From NCBI RefSeq assembly GCF_003315795.1, contig NZ_QMEY01000015.1, forward strand, positions 1-64,000: DNA of 64,000 nt, given 5' to 3'. The notes below the pieces were generated by a model that saw only the letters and a program-made list of their open reading frames with translations, had not been told where the DNA came from and searched no databases. This document shows, one piece after another, positions 16,903-25,316 of this stretch. Position numbers and translations under genes: made by a program. The number at the start of each line of letters is the position of its first letter. The stretch's first letter is position 1. The DNA is from Spongiactinospora rosea (GTDB lineage Bacteria; Actinomycetota; Actinomycetes; Streptosporangiales; Streptosporangiaceae).

Positions 16903-17586
16903 ATGAGGCCGGTGGACCTGGCCCGCGAGCACGGTCTGTCCACCCAGGCGGTCAGGAACTATGAGGACGCCGGGGTGCTGCCCCCCGCCGCGCGTACCGC
17001 GCACGGCTATCGCACTTACACGCCCCTGCACGCGCAGGCGCTGCGCGCGTTCCTGGCCCTCCTGCCCGGGCACGGCCACCCGGCGGCCACGTCGATCATG
17101 CGGGCCGTCAACGAGGGCGCCACCGAGGACGCGCTCCGGCTGATCGACGAGAGCCACGGCCGCCTCCTGGACGACCGCCGCACCCTGCAGGCCGTCGAGG
17201 CGGCGCTGCGCGATCTGGCGCCCGTGCCGCAGGAGCGCCGCGAGACGTTCATCGGGCCGCTGGCCAAACGGCTCGGCCTGCGTCCCGCCACCCTGCGCAA
17301 ATGGGAGAAGGCCGGACTGGTCCGGCCGCGCCGCGACCCGCAGACGGGCTATCGGGTCTACAGCGCGGCCGACGTACGGGACGTGCGGCTGGCCCACCAG
17401 CTCAGGCGGGGCGGCTACCTGCTGGAGCAGATCGCCCCGCTGATCGCCCAGGTCCGCGCCGCCGGGGGCGTCGCCCCGCTGGAGTCGGCCCTGCACGACT
17501 GGCACGCCCGCCTGTCCGCGCGCGGCCGCGCCATGCTCAGGGGCGCCGCCGAACTGGACGCCTACCTCCACGCCCGTGAGCCCTGA
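16903..17586 (+). CDS. MerR-family regulator with two HTH domains (TioE-like)
   Basis: A 227-residue protein with an N-terminal MerR DNA-binding domain (LAREHGLSTQAVRNYEDAGVLPPAART) and a second MerR-like HTH in the C-terminal half (LAKRLGLRPATLRKWEKAGLVRP, residues ~126-148). This TioE-like layout lacks the Cys of metal-sensing MerR. ATG 16903 is chosen because the MerR fold begins immediately; earlier in-frame codons cover the promoter (TATAAA-like at 16841). It lies divergent from the erythromycin-esterase gene, its probable target. Confidence 0.88.
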   Translation: MRPVDLAREHGLSTQAVRNYEDAGVLPPAARTAHGYRTYTPLHAQALRAFLALLPGHGHPAATSIMRAVNEGATEDALRLIDESHGRLLDDRRTLQAVEAALRDLAPVPQERRETFIGPLAKRLGLRPATLRKWEKAGLVRPRRDPQTGYRVYSAADVRDVRLAHQLRRGGYLLEQIAPLIAQVRAAGGVAPLESALHDWHARLSARGRAMLRGAAELDAYLHAREP

Positions 17587-17599
17587 GCCCGGCGGCACG

Positions 17600-17872
17600 C
17601 TTCGGTCGCCCGGCCGGTTCCCCGCCCAGACCGCAGGAGTGCGGCCCGGCCACGGGCTGGCCTGTTCGAGCTGCCCGGCGAGGTGGAACAGCCGTCCTCC
17701 CGCCCGAAACCGGCGGCGAACTGCACGCCGATCGGCAGCCCCGTCCCGGCGTCGGCCATCACCGGCACCGACATGGCGGGCGTGCCCGCCACGCTGAACG
17801 GCGCGGTGAACGGCCGCCCTCGGCGTAGGCGCCCAGCGGCAGCGGAAGCTCCGGCAAGGCCGGGGTGAGCAG
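17600..17872 (-). pseudogene. Amidase C-terminal remnant
   Basis: In one minus-strand frame SVAGTPAMSVPVMADAGTG and LPIGVQFAAGFGREDG are the classic C-terminal block of amidase-signature enzymes. The continuation LFHLAGQLEQA appears only after a frameshift, and PALPELPLPLGAY upstream is in yet another frame. No catalytic Ser-Ser-Lys region is present. It is a decayed amidase immediately behind the DUF385 gene's 3' end. Confidence 0.75.
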
Positions 17873-17876
17873 AGCG

Positions 17877-18251
17877 TCAGCCGCCCACCAGGTCCATGCG
17901 CAGGAACTCGCTGATCCGCAGCAGCCTGGGCGGGCGTGCCGCCCCCTCGGGCAGCGCCCGGAACGCCTCGGCCTCCCCGACCAGGCGGGGAGTGCCGAGT
18001 TCCAGCTCCCGCCCGTCGATCCGGAGCCGCGCGCGGCCGGACGCCAGGACGTTTCGCGTCCAGTCCGAGCCCGAACCGTAGACCAGGACGAACAGGTAGC
18101 CGCCGGCGACGGGGTAGGCGTCCAGCGGCGTACGGTACGTCGCGCCGGAGACGCGGCCCACGTGGATCAGCACCGGCCACTTCCCGCCTGCGATCGCGCG
18201 GGGGTTGAACACCCGCTTGTTCACCTGTCCCCACCATCTGGGCATCGGCAT
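17877..18251 (-). CDS. DUF385/deazaflavin (F420)-dependent nitroreductase-like protein
   Basis: A 124-residue split-barrel protein of the F420-binding nitroreductase/DUF385 family. Landmarks are the N-terminal WWGQVNKRVFNP, the GRVSGATYRTPLDAYP strand pair, LVYGSGSDWTRNVLASG and a C-terminal LLRISEFLRMDLV. Such proteins reduce substrates with F420H2 in actinobacteria; substrate unknown. It is divergent from a TetR gene with two TTAC-N4-GTAA sites in between. Confidence 0.88.
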   Translation of the reverse strand: MPMPRWWGQVNKRVFNPRAIAGGKWPVLIHVGRVSGATYRTPLDAYPVAGGYLFVLVYGSGSDWTRNVLASGRARLRIDGRELELGTPRLVGEAEAFRALPEGAARPPRLLRISEFLRMDLVGG

Positions 18252-18278
18252 CGGGAGGCTCCTTGTCCCACGGCGCGA

Positions 18279-18311
18279 CTTACATCTGTAAGGCTGTCTT
18301 ACGTGTGTAAG
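18279..18311. promoter_or_regulatory. Paired CTTAC-N4-GTAAG operators
   Basis: CTTAC-ATCT-GTAAG (18279-18292) and CTTAC-GTGT-GTAAG (18298-18311) are two perfect 5-bp palindromes, 19 bp apart, between the DUF385 and TetR genes. Both match TetR-type operator symmetry and likely bind the divergent TetR. Confidence 0.8.
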
Positions 18312-18344
18312 CTTGTCAACCCGTCCTGTTCCATTGGAGCCGCC

Positions 18345-19037
18345 ATGTCACCAGCACCCCGGTCACAGCGCCGGCCGCTCAGCACGGCCCGGGTGCTGGA
18401 GGCCGCCATCCGGGTCGCCGACCGCGGCGGCGCGGAGGCGATCACCATGCGGCGGGTGGCACAGGAACTCGGCGTGGAGGCGATGTCCCTCTACCACCAC
18501 GTACCGAACAAGGACGCCATCCTCGACGGCGCCATCGACATGGTGTTCGCGGCGATCGAGCTGCCCGGCACCGACCGCGCCGACTGGCGCGACGCGATCC
18601 GCGTCCGCGCCCATTCCGCGCGCGCGGTCCTGTCGCGGCACAGCTGGGCCCTGGGCCTGATGGACTCCCGCCGCGACCCGGGCCCGGCCACGCTACGCCA
18701 CCACGACGCCGTCCTCGGCGTGCTCAGGAAGGCGGGGTTCACGCTGCCGATGGCGGCGCACGCCGTCTCGCTCATCGACAGCTACATCGGCGGCTTCGTC
18801 CTGCAGGAGGCGAACCTGCCGATCGCGACGCCCGAGGACGTGGAGGAGGTGGCCGGCGGCATCCTGGCGCACATGCCCGCGGACGACCTGCCCTACCTCA
18901 CCGAGATGATCGTCGACCACGCCCTGCGGCCGGGCTACGACCACACCGGCGAGTTCGCCTACGGTCTCGACCTGATCCTGGACGCCCTCGAAGCCCGGCG
19001 CCGTGGGGCGGAACCGGGTCCCCGCGACGGCAGGTGA
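18345..19037 (+). CDS. TetR-family regulator (TetR_C type)
   Basis: A 230-residue TetR protein. The HTH is clear: VLEAAIRVADRGGAEAITMRRVAQELG then VEAMSLYHHVPNKDAIL (residues ~17-62). The ligand domain contains the conserved DSYIGGFVLQEA segment of the TetR C-terminal-1 group. It is divergent from the DUF385 reductase, with two strong palindromes between them, so it probably represses that gene and itself. The long frame upstream of ATG 18345 overlaps the operators and the DUF385 gene and is rejected. Confidence 0.93.
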   Translation: MSPAPRSQRRPLSTARVLEAAIRVADRGGAEAITMRRVAQELGVEAMSLYHHVPNKDAILDGAIDMVFAAIELPGTDRADWRDAIRVRAHSARAVLSRHSWALGLMDSRRDPGPATLRHHDAVLGVLRKAGFTLPMAAHAVSLIDSYIGGFVLQEANLPIATPEDVEEVAGGILAHMPADDLPYLTEMIVDHALRPGYDHTGEFAYGLDLILDALEARRRGAEPGPRDGR

Positions 19038-19052
19038 GCCACGGGGGCGGGC

Positions 19053-20183
19053 TCAGTGGTCACGCAGGTGTTCGGGGATCTGGGCGAGGAGGCTTTCGTA
19101 GGTCGTGTCGCCGAGCATCTCCTTGAGGTGCGCGGCCGTCTCGTCGTCCGCCTGGCTCATGCGGGTGAACATGGCCTGCTCGTATTCGGCGAGGCCGGTC
19201 TCGACGTCGCCCGGATGGGCGGCGAGGGCCTTGCCGAGTTCGGCGCCGTCGTACATGGCCTGGTTGGCCCCTTCGCCGTTGGGGGCCAGCAGGTGGGCGG
19301 CGTCGCCGAGCAGGGTCACCCCGGGCGTGCGGTCCCAGCGGTGCCCGTCGGGCAGGGCGTAGTGCGGGCGCAGCACCGGCGGGGTGTCCGAGTCGCTGAT
19401 CAGCGCGGTCAGCTCAGGGGCCCAGCCCTCGAACTCCGCCGCGATCCGGGCGGCGGCCGCGGCCGGATCGGCGAAGTCGATGTCGTCGAACCACTCCAGC
19501 GGCCGGGTCAGCTCCACATAGGTGTGCAGGGTGCCGCCACGTTCGCGGTGGGCGGTGATGCCCTTCCCCTCCGCGGGGACGAACATCGAACCGCCGCCGA
19601 CCGTCGCCGCGGCGACCGGGTGCCGGATGTCGGCGTCGAACAGGTAGGTCTCGACGAACGACGTACCGGCGTACTCGGGCACCGCCGCCGACACCAGCGG
19701 CCGGACCCGCGACCAGGCGCCGTCCGCGCCGACCAGCAGATCCGTGGTGAGGCCACCGCCGCCGGCGAAGATCACCTCATGGCGGCCCCCACCGAGGCTC
19801 CGGGCGCCGATGACCTTGCGGCCCCACCGGACGGTGCCCTCCGGCAGCGCGTCCAGCAGCATCCGCCGCAGGTCCGCGCGCTGCGCCTCCGGGCGGCCAC
19901 CCGTGCCGTCGTCGGCCTTCTCGAACAGGACGGCGCCGTCCGGCCTCAGCGCGCGCATCGCCTGGCGGCCCTCCAGCACGATGGCGCGGAACTCCGCCAT
20001 CAGGTCGGCCGCCGCCAGGGCGAGCTGCCCGTTGTAGTGGTGAATGTCGAGCATCCCGCCCTGCGCCCGCGCCTCGGCTGAGGCCTCCGCCTCGTAGACC
20101 TCGGCCGGCATGCCGTTGACGTTCAGGACGCGGGCCAGGGTGAGCCCGCCGAGCCCGGCGCCGACGATCGTGACCGGGTTCAT
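19053..20183 (-). CDS. FAD-dependent monooxygenase (PHBH fold, TetX-like)
   Basis: A 376-residue class A flavin monooxygenase. The Rossmann GxGxxG (TIVGAGLGGLTLARVL) is at residues 5-20, a YEAEASAEARAQGGMLDIH block follows, DLLVGADGAWSRVRP is the DG motif, and TLLGDAAHLLAPNGEGANQAMYDGAEL is the GD motif. This pattern is typical of TetX-like enzymes, but substrate specificity cannot be read. ATG 20183 starts the fold; an upstream frame adds 40 unrelated residues. It is divergent from a TetR gene across an ACCAAATTGGT palindrome. Confidence 0.92.
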   Translation of the reverse strand: MNPVTIVGAGLGGLTLARVLNVNGMPAEVYEAEASAEARAQGGMLDIHHYNGQLALAAADLMAEFRAIVLEGRQAMRALRPDGAVLFEKADDGTGGRPEAQRADLRRMLLDALPEGTVRWGRKVIGARSLGGGRHEVIFAGGGGLTTDLLVGADGAWSRVRPLVSAAVPEYAGTSFVETYLFDADIRHPVAAATVGGGSMFVPAEGKGITAHRERGGTLHTYVELTRPLEWFDDIDFADPAAAAARIAAEFEGWAPELTALISDSDTPPVLRPHYALPDGHRWDRTPGVTLLGDAAHLLAPNGEGANQAMYDGAELGKALAAHPGDVETGLAEYEQAMFTRMSQADDETAAHLKEMLGDTTYESLLAQIPEHLRDH

Positions 20184-20237
20184 GACGGCTCCTTCACTCC
20201 AATTACTTTGGTGCGACATTCCATGTTGGAACAGTAC

Positions 20238-20248
20238 ACCAAATTGGT
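20238..20248. promoter_or_regulatory. Operator candidate ACCAAATTGGT
   Basis: A perfect 11-bp palindrome in the short gap between the divergent flavin monooxygenase (start 20183) and TetR (start 20270) genes. It probably binds that TetR. The close spacing means both promoters overlap it. Confidence 0.6.
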
Positions 20249-20269
20249 TCGGTGCTCCAAGGTGGCAGA

Positions 20270-20977
20270 ATGCAGGACATGGCAACGCGAGCGCGCCCGG
20301 CACAGCGGCGTAGACAGGTGCTCTCCCGCGAGCAGATCATCGATACCGCCATCGGCCTGCTCGACGCGGGCGGTGAGAACGGCCTGACCGTCCGGGCGCT
20401 GACCGATCGCCTGGCCACCGGGTCCGGGGCGGTCTACTACCACGTGGGCAGCCGGGACGAGCTGCTCGACACCGCGACCGAGACCGTCATCGCCGCCGCC
20501 CTGGCGACCGCGCCCGACCATGCCCCGGCCACACCCGAGGACGAGATCCGCGACGTCGCCCTGGCCCTGTTCGACGCGATCACCGAACACCCGTGGCTCG
20601 CCACCCGGCTCGCCCTCCAGATCACCCGGAACCCGTGGGGCCCGGTGACGGTCGGGATCTTCGAGCGGATCGGCCGGCAGGTAGGCGCCCTGGGCGTACC
20701 GCGGCCCTCGTGGTTCGTCGCGGCCTCAACGCTCGTGCACTACATCCTCGGCGCGGTCAGCCAGAACGCCCGCATCGGCGGGGAGACCCCGGCCATCGAG
20801 ACCGACGCGGAACGCGAGGAGTTCCTTGGCGCGACGTCGAAGGCGTGGCAGGCACTCGACCCCGGCGACTACCCGTTCATGCACGCCATCAGCGGCCAGA
20901 TGCGCGAGCACGACGACCGGGAGCAGTACCTCGCGGGCATCGCCCTCGTCCTGGACGGCATCACCGGCCTGCGGTGA
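20270..20977 (+). CDS. TetR-family regulator of the flavin monooxygenase
   Basis: A ~235-residue TetR protein. The HTH spans residues ~18-60 (REQIIDTAIGLLDAGGENGLTVRALTDRL split by usual loops, then SGAVYYHVGSRDELL). The C-terminal domain has STLVHYILGAVSQNAR, typical of TetR_C-type antibiotic-efflux or modification repressors. Starts at 20270 (MQDMAT) or 20279 (MATRAR) are both possible. It lies 86 bp from the divergent TetX-like gene, its likely target. Confidence 0.92.
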   Translation: MQDMATRARPAQRRRQVLSREQIIDTAIGLLDAGGENGLTVRALTDRLATGSGAVYYHVGSRDELLDTATETVIAAALATAPDHAPATPEDEIRDVALALFDAITEHPWLATRLALQITRNPWGPVTVGIFERIGRQVGALGVPRPSWFVAASTLVHYILGAVSQNARIGGETPAIETDAEREEFLGATSKAWQALDPGDYPFMHAISGQMREHDDREQYLAGIALVLDGITGLR

Positions 20978-20979
20978 TC

Positions 20980-21345
20980 AGGGCCGCCGCGGGGACAGGG
21001 GCGTCCGGCGCGCCGAGCTGGTCGCGGAAACGCGCGGCCGCGGCGTGCTCGCCCGCGTCCTCGCGCACCACGTCCATCGCGGCGCGCAACCGCGCGGGCC
21101 CGGTCCAGCCGCAGCGGCAGCGGCAGCCCGGCGTCGTGCAGGCGGACGAGGCGGCCGTTGATCAACCGGTCGCTGTTCGTCGGGATGACCACGGCGGGCC
21201 GACCGGCCCGAAGCGCCTGGTACGTCGTCCCGCTGCCCCGCAGTGGATCACCACGGCGGCATGCGGCATCACCCGCGTTCCGGGAACGAAACGCCCCACC
21301 CGCACATTGCCCCGCCAACATCCGCGCCGGCCGGTGATCAGCATC
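20980..21345 (-). pseudogene. Glycosyltransferase (UGT/MGT type) C-terminal remnant
   Basis: Three minus-strand frames must be joined: MPHAAVVIHCG, then GSGTTYQALRAGRPAVVIP and LINGRLVRLHDAGLPL, then LRAAMDVVREDAGEHAAAARF. Together they give the donor-binding end of a macrolide-type UDP-glycosyltransferase. At least two frameshifts separate the pieces and the N-terminal acceptor domain is gone. Confidence 0.75.
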
Positions 21346-21366
21346 AGTGCTCTCATCGCCGCGGGG

Positions 21367-21648
21367 TCACCCCGCCAGTCGCCGCTCGACGAGCCGCACG
21401 ACCTCGTCGGCCTTCTCCTCGGTCATCCGGGACGGCGTGCCGAACCAGTGCGACCACACCTGCCGCACGAGGTCCCGGTCCACGCCGCCCGCCGCGACGA
21501 TACGGCCGGCCAGGTCCTGAATCTCAGGGGCGTACTCGTCCTCCGGGGCGCCTCCCTCCAAGAGCCCCTCGACGTCCACCGCGTCGATCGCCGCCTTGAC
21601 CGCCGATCGCACCCTTTCCGGGCGCGGCGCGCTGTCTCGCATGCTCAT
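21367..21648 (-). CDS. Putative immunity protein for the upstream toxin (DUF1871-like)
   Basis: A 93-residue acidic, mostly helical protein. The segment GAPEDEYAPEIQDLAGRI followed by VRQVWSHWFG resembles the small DUF1871-type family found beside polymorphic toxins; the match is from memory and tentative. It begins 6 bp after the stop of the 782-residue toxin-like gene on the same strand, the usual place for a cognate immunity gene. ATG 21648 is chosen over GTG 21651. If the pairing is right it would bind and block the toxin's C-terminal domain inside the producer. Confidence 0.55.
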   Translation of the reverse strand: MSMRDSAPRPERVRSAVKAAIDAVDVEGLLEGGAPEDEYAPEIQDLAGRIVAAGGVDRDLVRQVWSHWFGTPSRMTEEKADEVVRLVERRLAG

Positions 21649-21654
21649 CACCGT

Positions 21655-24003
21655 TCAGCTCGGCACGATCGAAATGATCCTGCGGAACTCCACATCGACC
21701 ACCACAATGAATCGCTCCAAATGCATGGCGACATTTGCCGCATTCAGCTCAATGATTCCGTTGTTCACCACGCGCTCGAAATCCTTCAGGGTCAGCATGC
21801 CCAGTGCCCGCGTGCGCGGATCCTTCAGCCGCATGATGCCATGGTTGGTGATCTGGAATGGCGTGTCCCTGAACGCGCGGTAGATCTCCTGGTGGGTCAG
21901 CTCGCGCAGGGGACGCTCGCGTACCAGCCCCCTGAACCGCGTCTCGCCGAACACCTCCCGGCCCGACCTGCCGACCAGGCGGCTGTGGCGATGACGCGGC
22001 CGGTAGTCCGGATCGACCTCATGGTCGCTCGCCCGCAGGTGCAGCGAGACCGCGCCTGCCGCCTTCGGACGCGCGAAGAACGAATCGATCCACCGATAGC
22101 GGGCCTTCAGCGCGGTCAGCGCGGTCAGCACCACCGGGACCGGCGAGCCCATCCGCTCATTCGCTTCGGCGATCGCCCGCGCCTGCAGGAGGGCCGCGGG
22201 CAGCTCGGCCGCCTTTTCCGCCCCTCCCGGTTTTGGTTTCGGTGGCTTTTCCCCGAAGAGTTTGCGCTTGAACTGCTCCCACTTACGCCGGAAGAATCCG
22301 ACGAACCGCTCCTTGACGCCGCGCCAGGTCCTGCCGACGAATTCGATCACGTTCTGCTTGATGAAGGTCTTCGCACTGTCGGCCAGCTCGGCGAGTCTCG
22401 CCTTGCCGTCGTCCCACAGCCGGGCGGCCTCGCGCTTCGCGTCGTTCCAGGCCCGGCGGGCCAGCGCGGCACCCTGCTCGGCCAGGCTCCTGGCCTTGTC
22501 CGCGACCCAGCGACCGGCGCGGACGACGGCGTTCCTGGCCTCGCTGAGCTTGGTCCGCAACATCTCCAGCAGGCGTGTGACCAGCCGCCTTCCCGCCTCG
22601 ACCGCGCGCCGGACCATTCCCAGCACGGCATCGACGCCCCGGCGCAGCGCGCCGATCGCCCGCTCGGCCAGCCCGCGCAGCACGCCGGGCACCCGCCGCA
22701 GCAGCCCCAGCGCGGTGTCGAGGAATCCGTTCGCCGAGGCCCTGATCGACCGCAGGACGCCGTCCACCCGGCGTAACGCGCCGGCCAGCATCCTGCGCGC
22801 GCCGGTGGCCAGGCCCTCCACCGTGGCGATGAGCCCACGGCCGAGGCCGCCGATCCAGCGGGTCAGCCGCCCGCCCAGGCGCCGTACGCCCGACAGCAGG
22901 CGCGCCCCGAACCTGCGGGCCTTGCTCAGCAGCGTGCCCCCATGCCTGAACGCCGCCGACCACAACCTGCGGCCCAACCTGAGGAACCGCCCTCCCCCGC
23001 CGCGGACCGTGCGCAGGACACCTTTCCCGATGCCCTTGGCCACGTCGCCGACTCCCGGGACCCAGGCGACCAAGGTCAGCGCCAGGTTGGCCCACTCCCA
23101 CGGGTCCTTCCAGCCGCTCTTGCGCAGCTTGATCAGGGAGGCGATGGTGTCGCGGGCGTCGGCGACCTGACCGGCGTAGGGCACGAATCCGATGGCGATC
23201 TGCCCGACGGTGTTCCAGACGGTCGGGTTCTCCTTGAAGTCGCCGATGACCGCGCCTTCCAGGACCTCGTTCTGGACGCCCATGGCCCCCTCGGCCATGG
23301 ACTCCATCCCGCCGAGCACCCTGTCCATCCGCTCGATCGGCCCCGGGTCCACCTTCCCCGGCGGGCTGCCCTGCTGGGCGGCGGCGGCAGCGCGCTCCCG
23401 GCGTTCGGCGGCGATCGCGTCAGTGGAGAACTTGTGCCACCGCTGGAAGAACATCTTCACGCCGATGTGCCAGGGGTTCAGGAAATCCCAGAAGGTCAGA
23501 TCGGCGGAGGTGAAATCCGAGACGATCATGTCCTTCATGCGCATGAGCCCTGAGCCCGCCCGCGCCACCAGCTCGCGCAGCGGGCGGACGACGTGCTCCA
23601 TGCCCCATCCGGCCGCGCCGCCGACAGCGCCCTTGAATCGTTCCCACAGGCCGGGGTTGCCCTTCGGCTTGGGGCCCGGCGGGGTGATCAGGGGCGGCGG
23701 GAAGACGCGTACGGGTGGCGGCGCGATCGGCCTTTCCTGCACGGCGGCGGCCGCGACCGCGGCGTTGCCGGTCCGGGTCTGGGCGTTCAGGAACCGCCGG
23801 GAATCATCCGGGGGCGGTGTTCGCCAGGGCGGCGCCGCCTGCAGAGCCGCCGCCGTCATCGCGTTGCTCAGCGAGATCTCGGCCGTAGGAGCCGGCGTCC
23901 GCCCATGCTGGATCTCCGCGGCCGTCCGGCGCTCCCTCCCGGACGCCGGCCTGGCCTTACCCGGAGGCTGCTGCCGCGGCAAAGGTCGTGCGGGTAGCGG
24001 CAC
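21655..24003 (-). CDS. Large polymorphic-toxin-like protein with GNAAV motif
   Basis: A 782-residue protein. An N-terminal low-complexity proline-rich region contains TRTGNAAVAAAAVQER (residues ~71-86), like the LQRxxGNAAV motif of effectors linked to extracellular contractile injection systems. Residues ~250-330 carry a pre-toxin-like segment (IAIGFVPYAGQVADARDTI and LVAWVPGVGDVAKGIGK). A very basic Arg/Ala-rich helical middle runs to ~600. The C-terminal ~130 residues (ITNHGIMRLKDP, IVVVDVEFRRIISIVP) resemble DUF4258-like small RNase folds. No signal peptide. It starts with GTG. A putative immunity gene follows. The toxin role is inferred. Confidence 0.6.
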   Translation of the reverse strand: MPLPARPLPRQQPPGKARPASGRERRTAAEIQHGRTPAPTAEISLSNAMTAAALQAAPPWRTPPPDDSRRFLNAQTRTGNAAVAAAAVQERPIAPPPVRVFPPPLITPPGPKPKGNPGLWERFKGAVGGAAGWGMEHVVRPLRELVARAGSGLMRMKDMIVSDFTSADLTFWDFLNPWHIGVKMFFQRWHKFSTDAIAAERRERAAAAAQQGSPPGKVDPGPIERMDRVLGGMESMAEGAMGVQNEVLEGAVIGDFKENPTVWNTVGQIAIGFVPYAGQVADARDTIASLIKLRKSGWKDPWEWANLALTLVAWVPGVGDVAKGIGKGVLRTVRGGGGRFLRLGRRLWSAAFRHGGTLLSKARRFGARLLSGVRRLGGRLTRWIGGLGRGLIATVEGLATGARRMLAGALRRVDGVLRSIRASANGFLDTALGLLRRVPGVLRGLAERAIGALRRGVDAVLGMVRRAVEAGRRLVTRLLEMLRTKLSEARNAVVRAGRWVADKARSLAEQGAALARRAWNDAKREAARLWDDGKARLAELADSAKTFIKQNVIEFVGRTWRGVKERFVGFFRRKWEQFKRKLFGEKPPKPKPGGAEKAAELPAALLQARAIAEANERMGSPVPVVLTALTALKARYRWIDSFFARPKAAGAVSLHLRASDHEVDPDYRPRHRHSRLVGRSGREVFGETRFRGLVRERPLRELTHQEIYRAFRDTPFQITNHGIMRLKDPRTRALGMLTLKDFERVVNNGIIELNAANVAMHLERFIVVVDVEFRRIISIVPS

Positions 24004-24181
24004 CGACCATCACCCACGATCACTGCGAGGAGCGGACCTGCTCTGTGGCAGCCAGCGTGACACCGGCGGCAAAACCGCTCCGGGACCGGAGTGTCACTCC
24101 TCCGTCACCGGAACATCACAGAGGGTGTCGGTGACGCGGATCGCTTGTTCGCAGGCCAAGGCGAGGCGGGGGGTCGCGACT

Positions 24182-25222
24182 TCAGTCCAGATCGGACAAG
24201 TCGAGCACGAAACGGTAGCGGACGTCGTCGCGCCGGAGGCGGTCGAGCGCCGTGAGCACCTGCGCGGAGGGAAGCACCTCGACGTCGGCGACGATGCCGT
24301 TGCCGGCGCAGAACCGGAGCATCTCGGCTGTCGCGGGACGGCCCGCGCTGCCTGCGGAGCTGAGCTTCTTACGGCCGACGAGCAGATCCATGGCCTCGAC
24401 GGTGAGCGGGCCGAGGTATCCGAGGAGGCTGAGCGTGCCGTCCATCGCCACCGACCTCAGGTACGGGGCGAGGTCGTGAGCTGCGGGAATGGTGTCGAGG
24501 ACGACATCGAAGGTGTCGCGCGCGGCGGCCATCTGCCGAGTGTCGGTGGAGTCGATGAGGTCGTGGGCGCCGAGCCGGCGGGCGTCTCGGTGCTTGTCCC
24601 GCGTGCGGCTGATGACGGTCGTGGTGGCGCCGAGCGCCACGGCCATCTTGACCGCCAGATGCCCCAGGCCGCCCAGCCCGGCCACGGCGACGCGACTGCC
24701 GGGGCCCACGCCGAGGGAGCGCAGGGGTTCCCAGACGGTGACGCCGGCGCACAGCAGCGGGGCGGCCGCGGCCGGGTCGAGGCCGGAGGGAAGCGGATAG
24801 GCGAAGGCGTCGCGCACGACGTACTCGCGGGAGTAGCCGCCCAGAGTCGTCGATCCGTCCCGCCGGTCGGTGCCGCCGTAGGTCAGCGTCGGGAAGGAGT
24901 GGCAGAAGTTCTCCTGTCCGGCCTCGCACATGGCGCACACGCCGCAGGAGTCGACGATGTTGCCCACCGCGACGCGGTCACCGACCGAGAAGACGCTCAC
25001 CTCGGGGCCGATCGCGGTCACCACGCCGGTGAATTCGTGCCCTGGCACCAGAGGCGCACTGGTGTGCTGGTCATGGTCACGCAGGGCGTGCAGGTCGGTG
25101 TGGCACACGCCGCAGTGGCCGACCTGCACCGCGATGTCATCCGGGCGCAGGTCACGGCGCTCAAGCGTCGTGCGGCGCAGCGCCATCGGGCCGGTCGCCT
25201 GCCATCCGGTGGTCGTTCGCAT
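24182..25222 (-). CDS. Zinc-dependent alcohol dehydrogenase (NAD(P)-dependent)
   Basis: A 346-residue medium-chain dehydrogenase. The catalytic zinc ligands are in GHCGVCHTDLH and PGHEFTG. The structural zinc Cys are in CGVCAMCEAGQENFC. The Rossmann motif is VAVAGLGGLGHLAVKMA. This is the CAD/YahK-type aldehyde reductase layout. ATG 25222 begins the conserved N-terminus; the longer frame contains the operator region. It lies divergent from a TetR gene with two dyads between them and probably detoxifies aldehydes under its control. Confidence 0.95.
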   Translation of the reverse strand: MRTTTGWQATGPMALRRTTLERRDLRPDDIAVQVGHCGVCHTDLHALRDHDQHTSAPLVPGHEFTGVVTAIGPEVSVFSVGDRVAVGNIVDSCGVCAMCEAGQENFCHSFPTLTYGGTDRRDGSTTLGGYSREYVVRDAFAYPLPSGLDPAAAAPLLCAGVTVWEPLRSLGVGPGSRVAVAGLGGLGHLAVKMAVALGATTTVISRTRDKHRDARRLGAHDLIDSTDTRQMAAARDTFDVVLDTIPAAHDLAPYLRSVAMDGTLSLLGYLGPLTVEAMDLLVGRKKLSSAGSAGRPATAEMLRFCAGNGIVADVEVLPSAQVLTALDRLRRDDVRYRFVLDLSDLD

Positions 25223-25238
25223 AGTTGAATCCTCAAAT

Positions 25239-25305
25239 AGACCGTACAGTCTGTCGCAGCTTAGGTCCGGCCGCGCACGAAAGCAAACCAACTGTTCTGT
25301 TTGGT
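25239..25305. promoter_or_regulatory. Two dyads between the alcohol dehydrogenase and TetR genes
   Basis: AGAC-C-GTAC-A-GTCT (25239-25252) is an imperfect palindrome next to the dehydrogenase start. ACCAA-N9-TTGGT (25287-25305) lies 11 bp before the TetR start. Either could be the TetR operator; the first overlaps the expected dehydrogenase 5' region. Confidence 0.5.
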
Positions 25306-25316
25306 AGGATCAGGGT

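Noticed and set aside
21655..24003. Phage tail or structural protein instead of a toxin
   Set aside because: There are no neighbouring phage genes. The pre-toxin-like segment, small C-terminal domain and adjacent small acidic gene fit a toxin-immunity pair better, though not conclusively.
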